From assembly GCA_030651305.1 (NCBI GenBank), contig JAUSCI010000075.1, forward strand, positions 21,547 through 85,546: a stretch of DNA of 64,000 bases, written 5' to 3'. This document shows, piece after piece, positions 1 through 7,418 of the stretch (its first letter is position 1; each line of letters starts with the position of its first letter). A model generated the notes under the pieces. It was not told the DNA's origin. It did not search any database and saw only the letters and a list, made by a program, of their open reading frames with translations. The stretch is from Sulfuritalea sp. (GTDB lineage: Bacteria > Pseudomonadota > Gammaproteobacteria > Burkholderiales > Rhodocyclaceae). A program made the position numbers and the translations under genes.

Positions 1-76
1 GTCTCCTTATGTGCAATGTGGAAAGTGAGGCGCTTCAGCCAAGAGGTTCCTTGTGCGGCAGGGAACAGCGAGTTGC

Positions 77-150
77 TCACGAATGGACCGGAGAAGCTGG
101 GAGCTTCACACCGAGAGCATGAAGCAGCTTGAGCATCGTGTCGTAGCGCG
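77..150 (-). pseudogene. Possible 3' tail of an HTH antidote protein fused to a decayed attC
   Basis: On the minus strand a short open stretch after the decayed attC reads PRYDTMLKLLHALGVKL and then stops at 77-79. It resembles the C-terminal end of XRE-family addiction-module antidote proteins, which often end in a run like this. The rest of the gene is absent and the left part of the attC is replaced by this sequence, so it may be a deletion junction. Bases 1-76 show nothing recognisable. The match is short and made from memory. Confidence 0.22.
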
Positions 151-190
151 GCTTCATCGCACAGCGTCCGTGTTGATGGATGGCTTGGGC
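124..190 (-). repeat. Decayed attC site (A)
   Basis: The right half (from about 150 to 190) matches the site at 6061-6131 almost exactly, but the R'' core is GCCCAAG instead of GCCCAAC. The left half has lost both the matching stem arm and any GTTRRRY core. It is probably not recombinogenic. Confidence 0.7.
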
Positions 191-693
191 ATCTGTTGGC
201 TTCGTGCTCGTCCACCCGACATAAGCCAGCGAAGAAACTTCACCCAGGGCGACCACGGACGAACTACAGGAACAGCACCGACGGCTGCCTGGGCAAGCGC
301 CAGTGCGTCTTCCAGCAGTGCGTCGTGAAGCGGACGGATAATCAGCGGCCAGGATAGCAGCGCTGGTCCCTCGGCGCGCATCCCGATAGTGTGACGGAGA
401 ACCGACCTGTTCTCTCCCTTCGGCAGAACTTCAAGCCAGTGAGAACCATTGAAGCCGCGCGGGCCGAGAAAGCGGAACTTCACCATCTGACCGGGGCGGA
501 ATTCTTCGACAACGTAGGGGATAGGACCATGCCCGCCAACGGCTCCGACACTCAGCGGCCGGTCGAAGCGCATGGCTGGCCAGAACGCCTTGGGCCAAAG
601 AGCATCATTGTCGGAAGCGAGCGAATCAATTAGCGCTCCGACTTCAGCGGCGTCAGCAGGAAGCTCGCGCTCGTGGATGTTTAGTACGTTCAC
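154..693 (-). CDS. SRPBCC-family (START-like) protein, cassette-borne
   Basis: This 179-aa protein looks like the SRPBCC / polyketide cyclase fold used for binding hydrophobic ligands; the ligand is unknown. The recognisable core runs from about residue 1 to 150 and includes VKFRFLGPRGFNGSHWLEV and a helical C-terminal part. It starts at a GTG that overlaps the stop of the upstream cupin gene (GTGA), so the two are probably co-translated. The last dozen residues are encoded by the decayed attC itself, so the natural C-terminus may have been replaced by read-through into the recombination site. Two genes in one cassette is less usual than one. Confidence 0.72.
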   Translation of the reverse strand: MNVLNIHERELPADAAEVGALIDSLASDNDALWPKAFWPAMRFDRPLSVGAVGGHGPIPYVVEEFRPGQMVKFRFLGPRGFNGSHWLEVLPKGENRSVLRHTIGMRAEGPALLSWPLIIRPLHDALLEDALALAQAAVGAVPVVRPWSPWVKFLRWLMSGGRARSQQMPKPSINTDAVR

Positions 694-1208
694 TCGCCTT
701 CCCAGTAGTTGAGTGATTCACTCGCTCGGCCTACAAACATGAACCGTTGCGGCTTGCCATCGGCACCCGCAGGAAGCTCAGCGAGCACGCCAAACTTTCC
801 AGAGTCTGGATACTCGGCCAGTTCGGGCGAGAGCTTTGTGCTCACCGCCAGATAGCGCAACTCGTCGGTGCCGGTGTTGACGATTTGGTGCGCTGTTTCG
901 CTTCCGCCGGGCGGCAAAGCAACCACGTCTCCTCCGCGAAGTGGATAGGTGGCGTCACCGATGCGAATCTTCCCTGTGCCGTTCAGGACGAAGACCATCT
1001 CTTCGTTTACGCGATGGTTGTGAAATGGGAACGCTGTCTTGCCGGGAGGCACCGCAGTAATGTTGTAGCCGAGCTTCTGTGCCCCGATACGAGGGCCGAT
1101 GAATCCCGTCTTTGCGTCAAATCGATCAGCGGCGGCCCCGATCGGAGCCATTGCGGGAGGCCGTGGCTCAAGGATCACTTCATCGATGTTGATGATCGGC
1201 TTAGGCAT
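690..1208 (-). CDS. Cupin-domain protein, cassette-borne
   Basis: A 172-aa single-domain cupin. Motif 1 is visible as FHNHRVNEEMVFVLNGTGKI and motif 2 as GDVVALPPGG followed by AHQIVNTG, which supplies a likely metal-binding His set. The substrate cannot be told. The gene starts at ATG 1208 and its stop overlaps the start of the SRPBCC gene, forming a two-gene unit. No attC lies between it and the HTH gene to its right, so the block 154-1818 is either one large cassette or several fused after attC loss. Confidence 0.8.
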   Translation of the reverse strand: MPKPIINIDEVILEPRPPAMAPIGAAADRFDAKTGFIGPRIGAQKLGYNITAVPPGKTAFPFHNHRVNEEMVFVLNGTGKIRIGDATYPLRGGDVVALPPGGSETAHQIVNTGTDELRYLAVSTKLSPELAEYPDSGKFGVLAELPAGADGKPQRFMFVGRASESLNYWEGE

Positions 1209-1281
1209 GGATGTCTCCGGGTAACTGAAATTGTGGACAAACGCTCATGCGAAGCGGCTCGGCCCCTGAAACGCAGCCACG

Positions 1282-1629
1282 CTATGCAGCCTGCAACAGA
1301 AACTCAACTTTCACAGCCTCATACGGGAAAACAATCTGGCCGTCCTCTGTCTTGCTAAGCACACCGGCGTTGAGCAGCGCAGTAACGTCGCCGTGCACGG
1401 CCTTTACGTCGCGTTCAGCGCGGCGTGCGGCTTCGCGAATGGATACGGGCCCCGCCCCGCAAAGTACCTTGAGAAGTTCCCATCGCTTTTCGGTTAGCAC
1501 CCTCCACAGCAACTCGGGAGTGGCAAAGCTGATACGCGCAGTCTTCTGAGCCTTTCCTGTCTTCCAGGCGCGCGCAAACTCAGCCATGGAATCGGCAGGG
1601 GTACGCACATCAAGAGTTACTGTTTTCAT
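1282..1629 (-). CDS. HTH regulator, TumA-like antitoxin partner
   Basis: A 115-aa helix-turn-helix protein. The winged-helix region is around residues 45-90 (LLWRVLTEKRWELLKVL, then VSIREAARRAERDVKAVHGD) and resembles the antitoxin-like regulators encoded beside TumE-family (DUF6516) toxins. ATG 1629 is preferred because GAGGTGG sits a few bases upstream; an in-frame TTG at 1644 has no such site. The partner toxin immediately upstream is only a C-terminal remnant, leaving this as an orphan antitoxin or free regulator. Family assignment is from memory. Confidence 0.68.
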   Translation of the reverse strand: MKTVTLDVRTPADSMAEFARAWKTGKAQKTARISFATPELLWRVLTEKRWELLKVLCGAGPVSIREAARRAERDVKAVHGDVTALLNAGVLSKTEDGQIVFPYEAVKVEFLLQAA

Positions 1630-1786
1630 GGTTCCACCTCGCAATATCCTTCTGGAAGTCGGTGATCAATTGCTCCGGCGTAGCAAAAGCATAGACACTT
1701 TCCCTCTTGCCGAAATGCCGGTGATCGCCCTTCCCAACTTCGTTGTCGTAGCGCAGAACGCATTTTCCACGCACGACTGTTGTCAA
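1610..1786 (-). pseudogene. N-terminally truncated TumE-family (DUF6516) toxin remnant
   Basis: Reading the minus strand from a TTG at 1786 gives about 58 residues containing VLRYDNEVGKGDHRHFGKRE and then YAFATPEQLITDFQ. This is the hallmark C-terminal half of TumE-type toxins, which are usually about 100 residues. The N-terminal half is missing: an in-frame stop precedes the TTG and the attC core at 1818-1824 is close upstream. The 3' end overlaps the start of the HTH gene by 20 bases, as in an intact toxin-antitoxin pair. A deletion ending at the attC is the simplest explanation. Confidence 0.62.
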
Positions 1787-1817
1787 TCAGTCCAACGCTT
1801 ACGTATGCTGACAAGGG

Positions 1818-1886
1818 GCCGAACGTCCGACATAACCGGCGCTGCGCGGCTTCATCGCGCAGCGTCCCCGCAACGAGTGGTTAGGC
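1818..1886 (-). repeat. attC site (B)
   Basis: R'' GCCTAAC at 1886-1880 and an R' variant GTTCGGC at 1824-1818 enclose the shared stem-loop. The stop codon of the gene to the right lies inside the R'' core. This site closes the cassette carrying the SnoaL-like gene. Confidence 0.88.
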
Positions 1887-2279
1887 CGGGTATGGAGAAA
1901 ACTGGTCAGCAACGGCCCACCACCTTTCACTTTCCTTGACGAAGAAGAGCATGTCTCTACCGCCCATGTTGATTGTTTGACCACCCATTTCAAAAGACAT
2001 GTCGAAGTAATACGCAACGACAGCCGAATTGCCGTAGACCTGGATGGTCGGGTCGATTTCCTCCCAGCGATGGATGCGAGCGGCGCTGCAAAAGTCCTTC
2101 CATCCGGCAATGCAGGCAGCGCCGCCTTCTAGACGGTTGCGATCCGTGGCAGTGATAGCAACCATATTATGGTGAAAGAACTTGGAAAGGTCGTCGGGGT
2201 CTCCCTTCGTCCAAGCGTCATTCATTGCTCGGAGGGTAGACCAGATTTCTTGTTTGACTGGATCGGCAAAAGAGACCAT
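1881..2279 (-). CDS. SnoaL-like / NTF2-fold (DUF4440-type) protein
   Basis: A 132-aa protein with the alpha+beta pattern of SnoaL/DUF4440 proteins: an N-terminal helix (WSTLRAMNDAWTKGDPDDLS), a FFHHNMVAI strand, and C-terminal strands ending MLFFVKESERWWAVADQFS. Members are ligand-binding proteins or small enzymes acting on steroids, polyketides or stress metabolites; no specific activity can be assigned. The TAA stop is formed by the attC core. A GAGGTACC-like sequence precedes the ATG. It is a single-gene cassette. Confidence 0.75.
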   Translation of the reverse strand: MVSFADPVKQEIWSTLRAMNDAWTKGDPDDLSKFFHHNMVAITATDRNRLEGGAACIAGWKDFCSAARIHRWEEIDPTIQVYGNSAVVAYYFDMSFEMGGQTINMGGRDMLFFVKESERWWAVADQFSPYPA

Positions 2280-2316
2280 GGGTACCTCCTTGGAAAGTGT
2301 GTGGGAACGGCCTGAC

Positions 2317-2381
2317 GTCCAACGTCAGGGGCATTGCGCGACGCTTTATCGCGCAGCGTCCCCTGGACCACAGGGTTATGC
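2317..2381 (-). repeat. attC site (C)
   Basis: R' GTTGGAC at 2323-2317 and R'' GCATAAC at 2381-2375. The stem is slightly diverged (GCATTGCGCGACGC). The unusual R'' GCATAAC is exactly complementary to the R' GTTATGC at the head of the same cassette (2756-2750). Confidence 0.86.
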
Positions 2382-2388
2382 CACGACG

Positions 2389-2727
2389 TCACTTGGCCCC
2401 CAATTTTGACAATGACAGCACGATTCCCTCAACAGATAGAAAGACATCTTCGCCAACTTCCTCGCGGCTGAGTATCCCGTCATGCAAGGCACTTGCCACG
2501 CCAAAAGCGGAATCCATACCAACAAACTGCGAATAGAGCTTTCGGGATATTCCGTTGTGGAATTCGTGAATTTTCTCATTCAGTTCGAAGATGTCAATTT
2601 CCTTGTCCTCCCACCGCACGAACTGGTCCTGTAGCGCACGAGTGGCGATAGACAATTCTCTTTCATATGCAACTCCGGCGAATTGCCGAAGCGCCTTCAC
2701 CAGTTTTCTCGACATCTTCCGTGACAC
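2389..2727 (-). CDS. Conserved small hypothetical protein
   Basis: A 112-aa, mostly helical, soluble protein rich in charged residues, with YERELSIATRALQDQFVRW and EKIHEFHNGISRKLYSQF. I recall similar short proteins of unknown function in many bacteria and no experimental role. GTG 2727 is chosen because GAGGTG lies 5-6 bases upstream; an in-frame ATG exists at 2715. No signal peptide or membrane segment is seen. It is a single-gene cassette. Confidence 0.6.
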   Translation of the reverse strand: MSRKMSRKLVKALRQFAGVAYERELSIATRALQDQFVRWEDKEIDIFELNEKIHEFHNGISRKLYSQFVGMDSAFGVASALHDGILSREEVGEDVFLSVEGIVLSLSKLGAK

Positions 2728-2749
2728 GAAAGCACCTCAGGCAGTTGGG

Positions 2750-2844
2750 GCATAACGTTCAAGGTCAGGGGCGCTGCGCGGCTTTATCGCGCAGCGTCCA
2801 GCGTCCAGCGACCGAAGGGAACGGGGTCGGCCGCCGGGTTGGGC
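2750..2844 (-). repeat. attC site (D), long form with internal triplication
   Basis: Cores GTTATGC (R', 2756-2750) and GCCCAAC (R'', 2844-2838). This is the longest site in the array because AGCGTCC is repeated in tandem on one flank of the stem (about 2793-2809), probably by replication slippage. Confidence 0.9.
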
Positions 2845-2880
2845 CTCAAGGCCAGACACCAACCGGTTGTCAATCGCTTT

Positions 2881-3228
2881 CTAGCCGAAGAAGCAGCCAT
2901 ACTCATCTTTCTTGATGACGGACAGAAACTGGTCGAGTGTCTTTGCCTCGGGATGCGGTTCGTAGCGGTGCCATTTTCCATCTGCACGATGCCAATAGAC
3001 CTTCCATATGCCTTGGTTCTTTGTGAAGGTGGCCTTGGCCACCGGCTGCTCGGTTTTCTCCTTCGGATTTCTCCAAGACGGCCGAACTTCAAATAGCTCA
3101 ACGCTTTGGTTTGTTAAACGGAAAACAAAATCGAGTTGATCTCGGATATGAGCGGGCGGGCGGATCTTCTCGATGAAGTCGTTCATCGTCTTTTCGATCC
3201 GCGCTACTTCGAGAGTTGACATCATCAT
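2881..3228 (-). CDS. DUF3024-family protein
   Basis: A 115-aa protein matching my memory of DUF3024: an N-terminal helix (MNDFIEKIRPPAHIRDQLDF), a mid-section with VELFEVRPSWRNP, then the conserved block VAKATFTKNQGIWKVYWHR followed by DGKWHRYEPHPEA and a tail ending DEYGCFFG. The family's function is unknown. Three ATG codons lie in a row at the start; 3228 is the furthest upstream. A TTG inside the attC core would extend it by five codons but is an unlikely start. It is a single-gene cassette. Confidence 0.85.
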   Translation of the reverse strand: MMMSTLEVARIEKTMNDFIEKIRPPAHIRDQLDFVFRLTNQSVELFEVRPSWRNPKEKTEQPVAKATFTKNQGIWKVYWHRADGKWHRYEPHPEAKTLDQFLSVIKKDEYGCFFG

Positions 3229-3237
3229 TGGTAAGAG

Positions 3238-3307
3238 GCCCAACGTTTGAAATCACCAGCGCTGCGCGGCTTCATCGCGCAGCGTCCGGTGGATTGATGG
3301 GTTGGGG
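3238..3307 (-). repeat. attC site (E)
   Basis: R' GTTGGGC (3244-3238) and R'' CCCCAAC (3307-3301) enclose the common stem. The R'' is the exact complement of the R' of its own cassette (4099-4093, GTTGGGG). Confidence 0.92.
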
Positions 3308-3357
3308 CTCAACCGAACATCGCGAGAATCCGTGGCGAACGGTTACTTGCAATTGGA

Positions 3358-4014
3358 TCATCTTGCCAAGATCGCGAAGAATACGATCGGGGTCAGCGGA
3401 ATATATAGAACGCTCATTACCCCGTCAGACATCTTCTTTACAGGACTACTGTTGTACTCGGCAAGCTCTTGTGTTGTAGGCCACTCTGTTAGGGTAACTT
3501 GATAAGTCCGGTTCAGCTTCTGCGATTCCGCGGGTTCGATACCGGACTGGTTAGCGTAGCGGTGACCGCGAATGGATATGCCCTCGGACCGCACTACAAT
3601 CGCGGCTTGGTTGATGGTGTGTCTTGTGTGGGGAGCCAGTACGCGCAAAACCTCTCTATTCGACTCGTTGAAAGCACCGTCTGGTGTAGATACAGAAAGC
3701 ATAATCTCTCCCGTTACGGTCCTATCAGGAAGCACTCTAAACCAATAGAAAGTTGCTTCCAACTTGGGTCGAAGTTGTGAATCCAGGATCTCGATGAGGC
3801 GAACTGGCATATCGAAGACGTAATGATGTTCCTTGCCGAAGAAAACTATCTTCTTCTTATCGGCGGATAGCATGATCGCGGACATGTTTTCGTTATAGGT
3901 CCGGTTGGGTGGCGGCGACGTTGCGCAACCAGATGCAATCAGTGAAATGGCAACGCTTCCTATAGCCAATCCGAACAATTGCCGCCGAAGTGCGTTCGGA
4001 ATTAAATAGTCCAT
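3358..4014 (-). CDS. Cassette-borne lipoprotein of unknown function
   Basis: A 218-aa predicted lipoprotein. Residues about 10-30 form a hydrophobic signal segment ending in the lipobox LIASGC, so it should be lipidated and exported. The mature part has an even alpha/beta composition (KKIVFFGKEHHYVFDMP, then RVLPDRTVTGEIMLSVS) and ends in a second hydrophobic segment (VLYIPLTPIVFFAILA) that may be a C-terminal anchor. No family is recognised. About 75 bases separate it from attC F. Confidence 0.75.
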   Translation of the reverse strand: MDYLIPNALRRQLFGLAIGSVAISLIASGCATSPPPNRTYNENMSAIMLSADKKKIVFFGKEHHYVFDMPVRLIEILDSQLRPKLEATFYWFRVLPDRTVTGEIMLSVSTPDGAFNESNREVLRVLAPHTRHTINQAAIVVRSEGISIRGHRYANQSGIEPAESQKLNRTYQVTLTEWPTTQELAEYNSSPVKKMSDGVMSVLYIPLTPIVFFAILAR

Positions 4015-4092
4015 TTTCTCTCCAATCTCAAACTAAGAGCTCGCTAACCGGATAGTGAGCGTAGCAATCTAGAGCACGGAACCTACTTAGAG

Positions 4093-4180
4093 CCCCAACG
4101 TTCAAGGTAACCGGCGCTGCGCGGCTTCATCGCGCAGCGTCCAGCGACCGAAGGGAGCGAGGTTGACCGCAGGGTTGGGC
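4093..4180 (-). repeat. attC site (F)
   Basis: R' GTTGGGG (4099-4093) and R'' GCCCAAC (4180-4174). It belongs to the longer ~88-bp class, with an extra AGCGACCGAAGGGAGCGAGG arm. Confidence 0.92.
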
Positions 4181-4220
4181 CTCTGACGGAACCGACGCCG
4201 CAAGCTACAACGCACGGAGA

Positions 4221-4242
4221 AGAGTCGGCGCTGGCGACACGG
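4221..4242 (+). repeat. Dispersed AGTCGGCGCTGGCG repeat copy
   Basis: AGTCGGCGCTGGCGACACGG lies between the attC and the stop of the gene at 4262. The same sequence recurs across the window, mostly in reverse orientation, at accessory-gene borders. Confidence 0.55.
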
Positions 4243-4261
4243 CGACCGGGACGCCGAGCGG

Positions 4262-4762
4262 CTACTCGCGCATGGCCCCATCAACAAATGCCTCATACTC
4301 AGCCAACGAACCACAGTTTGAATTCTGCCCTTGACGCGATTGAACACGACATCCCATTGGGGCGGCATTTGCATTACTCGACAAATAGTGGGCCAATTCG
4401 CGTGAATCACCGACGTTAATCAATCCCTGCATCACTTGGGGAGAGATTACTTCCTTCAGACCGTCCTTCGTCATAACCATTGACTTATTAGTGAACGTTA
4501 CGCTTACCAAGCAAACGCCTAGCCGCCTGTTGTAGTGCGCTACATGCTTGATTGATCTTGGGGAACCCGGCGGATCGGCAAATTGTCGCGCAATAAACTT
4601 CTTTGCGTCGTCATTGCACTTAGTCTCAAGGTCTTCGGCTCTTGTAGTCGTTATGGAGAATGAAGCAAAGAGCATGACGATGGTGAACGCAAGCAAGCGA
4701 CGCTGCGTCTTGCAACAAGGAAGCTGTTGAGCCGATCCTTCAGGGGTGATTTTGACTGACAT
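4262..4762 (-). CDS. Cassette-borne secreted protein of unknown function
   Basis: A 166-aa protein with an N-terminal export signal (LLAFTIVMLFASFSITTTRA, with cleavage likely after the final A). The mature part has four or five cysteines, including CNDDAKKF, GVCLVSVTF and GCRVQSRQGQNSNCG, suggesting disulfides in the periplasm. ATG 4762 is preferred because AAGGA lies 7-8 bases upstream. I do not recognise the family. A dispersed repeat copy sits between its stop and attC F. Confidence 0.68.
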   Translation of the reverse strand: MSVKITPEGSAQQLPCCKTQRRLLAFTIVMLFASFSITTTRAEDLETKCNDDAKKFIARQFADPPGSPRSIKHVAHYNRRLGVCLVSVTFTNKSMVMTKDGLKEVISPQVMQGLINVGDSRELAHYLSSNANAAPMGCRVQSRQGQNSNCGSLAEYEAFVDGAMRE

Positions 4763-4818
4763 CGAATTGTCCTTGAATGTTTGGGAAGCAATTGGTCTTT
4801 GGCGACTTCGATAAAGAG

Positions 4819-4885
4819 GCCCAACGTCTGAAATCACCGGGCTGCGCGGCTTTTCGCGCAGCTCCGGTGGATTGATGGGTTGGGC
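4819..4885 (-). repeat. attC site (G), shortened stem
   Basis: Cores GTTGGGC (4825-4819) and GCCCAAC (4885-4879). The central hairpin is GCTGCGCG-GCTTTT-CGCGCAGC, a tighter loop than in the other sites, with both arms shortened symmetrically. Confidence 0.9.
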
Positions 4886-4926
4886 CTATAGACGGTACGG
4901 TCCGGCCACATCGGTAACAGAACAAT

Positions 4927-6012
4927 TCATTTGCCAATGGTCATGTGTTGCTGCGTTGAACCAGCGCCAATCTCGCCACCCGACATGCTTTGACCGCACG
5001 CGCTACCAGCGGTGCATTCCAAACTGATGGAATTTAAATCGTACACGCGGGAGTGGCCGTAATCACCAGTCGGCAATGGCACTCCTTTTGGAATGTAGAA
5101 CGTCGCGCTGTGGCCACCGTAAAGCCCGCCTGGATAAGTGAATTTTTTCAGTACAACGAAGGCGTTGTTCAAGTCAGGCGGAATGTTCGGAGGCGGTCGA
5201 TTTTGCAGCTCATACTTCTTCTTGAGCGCATTGATCCAATTTGCCGCGTCATCCAAGTTGGCCCTACGCAGCATCCCGTTCTCCACAGCTTGTTCGAGCC
5301 CAGCTTGACCGGCTAGCGGCTCACGCTTGTTGTGAAACGATGCGGGCGTAGTGGTCGGCGACGTAACTAGCTCCTGACCTGTCTCAATCGGCTTCCCGAT
5401 CAAGACACTGCCTGATTTTTCATTGACAGGGAAAATGCCGGTGATGGGTTGCGAGAAGAGCACCTGCGAGAGTTTTTGTTCTTTTCGCGCCTCGGCAGGT
5501 TTAGTGATTAGCCCGTAATTGAAGATCGCGAGAAACGACTCGTAACCTCCAAATGTCTTATAGTTAAAAGCATTCGTCTCGCAGGGGCCTTTGTCCGTAT
5601 AGGTACTGATGAGAAGCGGAGTGGAGGTTTTCAAGCCGGCCACTCTCTGCCTGTAATACCCGTTAACAAACACGGCAGTAATCTTCGTTTCCTCGGTCCA
5701 ACTGATATTCCAGATGGTCGGATTGGAGGCCCCCAGCATCAGGGCCACCGGCGCACTCGTGTGATTCACCACTACGTCAATCTGGCTAACTGTTCTGGCG
5801 CTTTGGTCAATTTGGAAATCAAGCTTTCTGCCTTCGAGTGCGCCCGCTCCCAAAACAACCAAGTCGTTAGCGAAGGTGGTATCAGGGAATGCGCAAGCTG
5901 CCGGCACGACGTCCTGTGCTGGGGCCACCAGCCTTTCCTTTGGCTTGTCGGTATGCGCACAGGCGCACAGGAAAGTTACGGTAGCGATTGCAGCGGTGAT
6001 TGTCTTGGACAC
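4927..6012 (-). CDS. Large cassette-borne lipoprotein of unknown function
   Basis: A 361-aa protein with an N-terminal export segment ending FLCAC, a plausible though imperfect lipobox. The mature protein has a beta-rich first half (RTVSQIDVVVNHTSAPVALM, NPTIWNISWTEETKITAVF) and a C-terminal part with paired cysteines (LECTAGSACGQS). The NISW segment recalls secreted beta-sandwich proteins but no family is recognised. At over 1 kb it is among the largest cassettes here. No other gene shares the cassette. Confidence 0.75.
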   Translation of the reverse strand: MSKTITAAIATVTFLCACAHTDKPKERLVAPAQDVVPAACAFPDTTFANDLVVLGAGALEGRKLDFQIDQSARTVSQIDVVVNHTSAPVALMLGASNPTIWNISWTEETKITAVFVNGYYRQRVAGLKTSTPLLISTYTDKGPCETNAFNYKTFGGYESFLAIFNYGLITKPAEARKEQKLSQVLFSQPITGIFPVNEKSGSVLIGKPIETGQELVTSPTTTPASFHNKREPLAGQAGLEQAVENGMLRRANLDDAANWINALKKKYELQNRPPPNIPPDLNNAFVVLKKFTYPGGLYGGHSATFYIPKGVPLPTGDYGHSRVYDLNSISLECTAGSACGQSMSGGEIGAGSTQQHMTIGK

Positions 6013-6060
6013 AAAGCCCCCTTCGTGGAATTAGATAAAGTTCGTACTGCACAACATTAG

Positions 6061-6131
6061 CCCCAACGTTTGACATAACCGGCGCTGCGCGGCTTCATCG
6101 CGCAGCGTCCGTGTTGATGGATGGGTTGGGC
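6061..6131 (-). repeat. attC site (H)
   Basis: Cores GTTGGGG (6067-6061) and GCCCAAC (6131-6125). Its right half is nearly identical to the decayed site A, pointing to a common source. Confidence 0.92.
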
Positions 6132-6132
6132 G

Positions 6133-6756
6133 TCATGGCATAAGTTTGGTAATCATGTAACCAACTATGCCACCCAAAATGGCTGATATGCCAGCAAGGG
6201 CGATGTCGTCTTTCTTGCGCTCAAAGAATGTTTTTACTTCACTACGTTGCTGGCTATGAACAATTACCTTGTTCTTCATGCCGGATCTAACGTTGAGTGG
6301 AATTGTCGCGAGTGACAGGAGAATGAGCAGCGCGCCAACGACGTATTCCTTTGAGACGATTTGCCATGTGCCTACAAGTACTGCGACGTTTGAAAGTGCA
6401 ACGTAGAACCATCCGGGGTTTTTCTTCTTGCCACTATTTACGATATCTCGAACCTTCGAAACGATACCTCGCTGCACTAGCGTGTCTTCACTGATATATG
6501 CGCTGACACCATACGTTCGTAGATCAATTGAGATAAAAGGGTCGTAACCTTTCAAATACACATGGTCAAAGCGACCGGCCGGAAATTTTGACGCCAGCTC
6601 TGTGAGTTCGGATGGGTCTGTTATTTTGTATTCACCCGTCTTAATCTCAATCTCCTTACAAGCTTGGGCAAGGACTTCGACAATTTGTGCAAGATCGTCT
6701 AGGTAAAGAGTCGTGGGTGGAAAGTCTTCGCTTATCTTATTTGTTATTTTTTCCAA
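6133..6756 (-). CDS. Cassette-borne inner-membrane protein of unknown function
   Basis: A roughly 207-aa protein with a soluble N-terminal domain (about 110 residues, with VEVLAQACKEIEIKTGEY) followed by two central membrane segments (FYVALSNVAVLVGTWQIV; VVGALLILLSLATIPL), a charged loop and a final segment near the C-terminus (ISAILGGIVGYMI). A TTG at 6756 preceded by GGGAGAGG is the best-supported start; an alternative TTG at 6786 falls inside the attC core. No enzymatic motif is seen. Confidence 0.68.
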   Translation of the reverse strand: MEKITNKISEDFPPTTLYLDDLAQIVEVLAQACKEIEIKTGEYKITDPSELTELASKFPAGRFDHVYLKGYDPFISIDLRTYGVSAYISEDTLVQRGIVSKVRDIVNSGKKKNPGWFYVALSNVAVLVGTWQIVSKEYVVGALLILLSLATIPLNVRSGMKNKVIVHSQQRSEVKTFFERKKDDIALAGISAILGGIVGYMITKLMP

Positions 6757-6780
6757 TATCCTCTCCCTTGTTACTTTGAC

Positions 6781-6868
6781 GCCCAACGTTCAAGGTGACC
6801 GGCGCTGCGCGGCTTCATCGCGCAGCGTCCAGAGAGCGAAGCGAACGGGGTCGACCGGCCGGTTAGCC
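6781..6868 (-). repeat. attC site (I)
   Basis: R' GTTGGGC (6787-6781) and R'' GGCTAAC (6868-6862). It is of the long class, with an AGAGAGCGAAGCGAACGGGG arm shared with site K. Confidence 0.92.
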
Positions 6869-6869
6869 A

Positions 6870-7304
6870 TCAATTCGATGCAGCGAGATTGGTTTCTAGC
6901 ACGCCCTTCTTTCCTTCCTCTTCAGATACGAGATGCAACATGTTTCTGGCGTAGAGGAGACCCATTTTCACTTCTTGCCAAATGAATGCGAGTTTCCCTG
7001 GCTTGACTTCGACCTCCAAGGTGTCGGTATTCTCGGCAGTAGAAGAAACGATGTGTTTTCCGGGCGTCACTTCCTTGTAGAAGTAGGTGTTCGCAGCGGT
7101 CTGGCCTACGATTTGGTTGTCGATTGCTACGTCCATCCTTACCGCGGCGCCCATGGATTCATTGCGGTAGATGTAGATTCCAGCTTTGTCTTTAGCGACA
7201 GCGAATGTCTTCGCTTGAGCGTCCTTCTTTGGGTCGCCCATTGGAACCGAGGCACAGCCAGAAATCGCAAGCGCAACAATCACGGGAAAGAATTGGCGTT
7301 TCAT
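6870..7304 (-). CDS. DUF2846-type lipoprotein
   Basis: A 144-aa lipoprotein with signal FFPVIVALAISGCASV and lipobox AISGC. The mature domain fits DUF2846: GIYIYRNESMG, then MDVAIDNQIVGQTAANTYF and a KHIVSSTAENTDTLEVEV strand. Such domains are found in envelope lipoproteins of unknown role and may bind peptides or carbohydrates. The R'' of its attC (GGCTAAC) pairs exactly with its leading core at 7350-7344. Confidence 0.82.
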   Translation of the reverse strand: MKRQFFPVIVALAISGCASVPMGDPKKDAQAKTFAVAKDKAGIYIYRNESMGAAVRMDVAIDNQIVGQTAANTYFYKEVTPGKHIVSSTAENTDTLEVEVKPGKLAFIWQEVKMGLLYARNMLHLVSEEEGKKGVLETNLAASN

Positions 7305-7343
7305 TGTGGTGCTCCTTTAGTGGTAAATGAGTGGAATTTTGAT

Positions 7344-7413
7344 GGCTAACGTTCAAGGTCAGGGACGCTGCGCGGCTTTATCGCGTAGCGTCCCCTGCAC
7401 CGCAGGGTTCGAC
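7344..7413 (-). repeat. attC site (J)
   Basis: R' GTTAGCC (7350-7344) and R'' GTCGAAC (7413-7407). The unusual GTCGAAC core is matched by GTTCGAC at the other end of the same cassette (8580-8574). Confidence 0.9.
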
Positions 7414-7418
7414 GTCTC

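Noticed and set aside
1208..1282. A hidden attC between the cupin and HTH genes
   Set aside because: No core site or stem resembling the other attC sites could be found in this gap.
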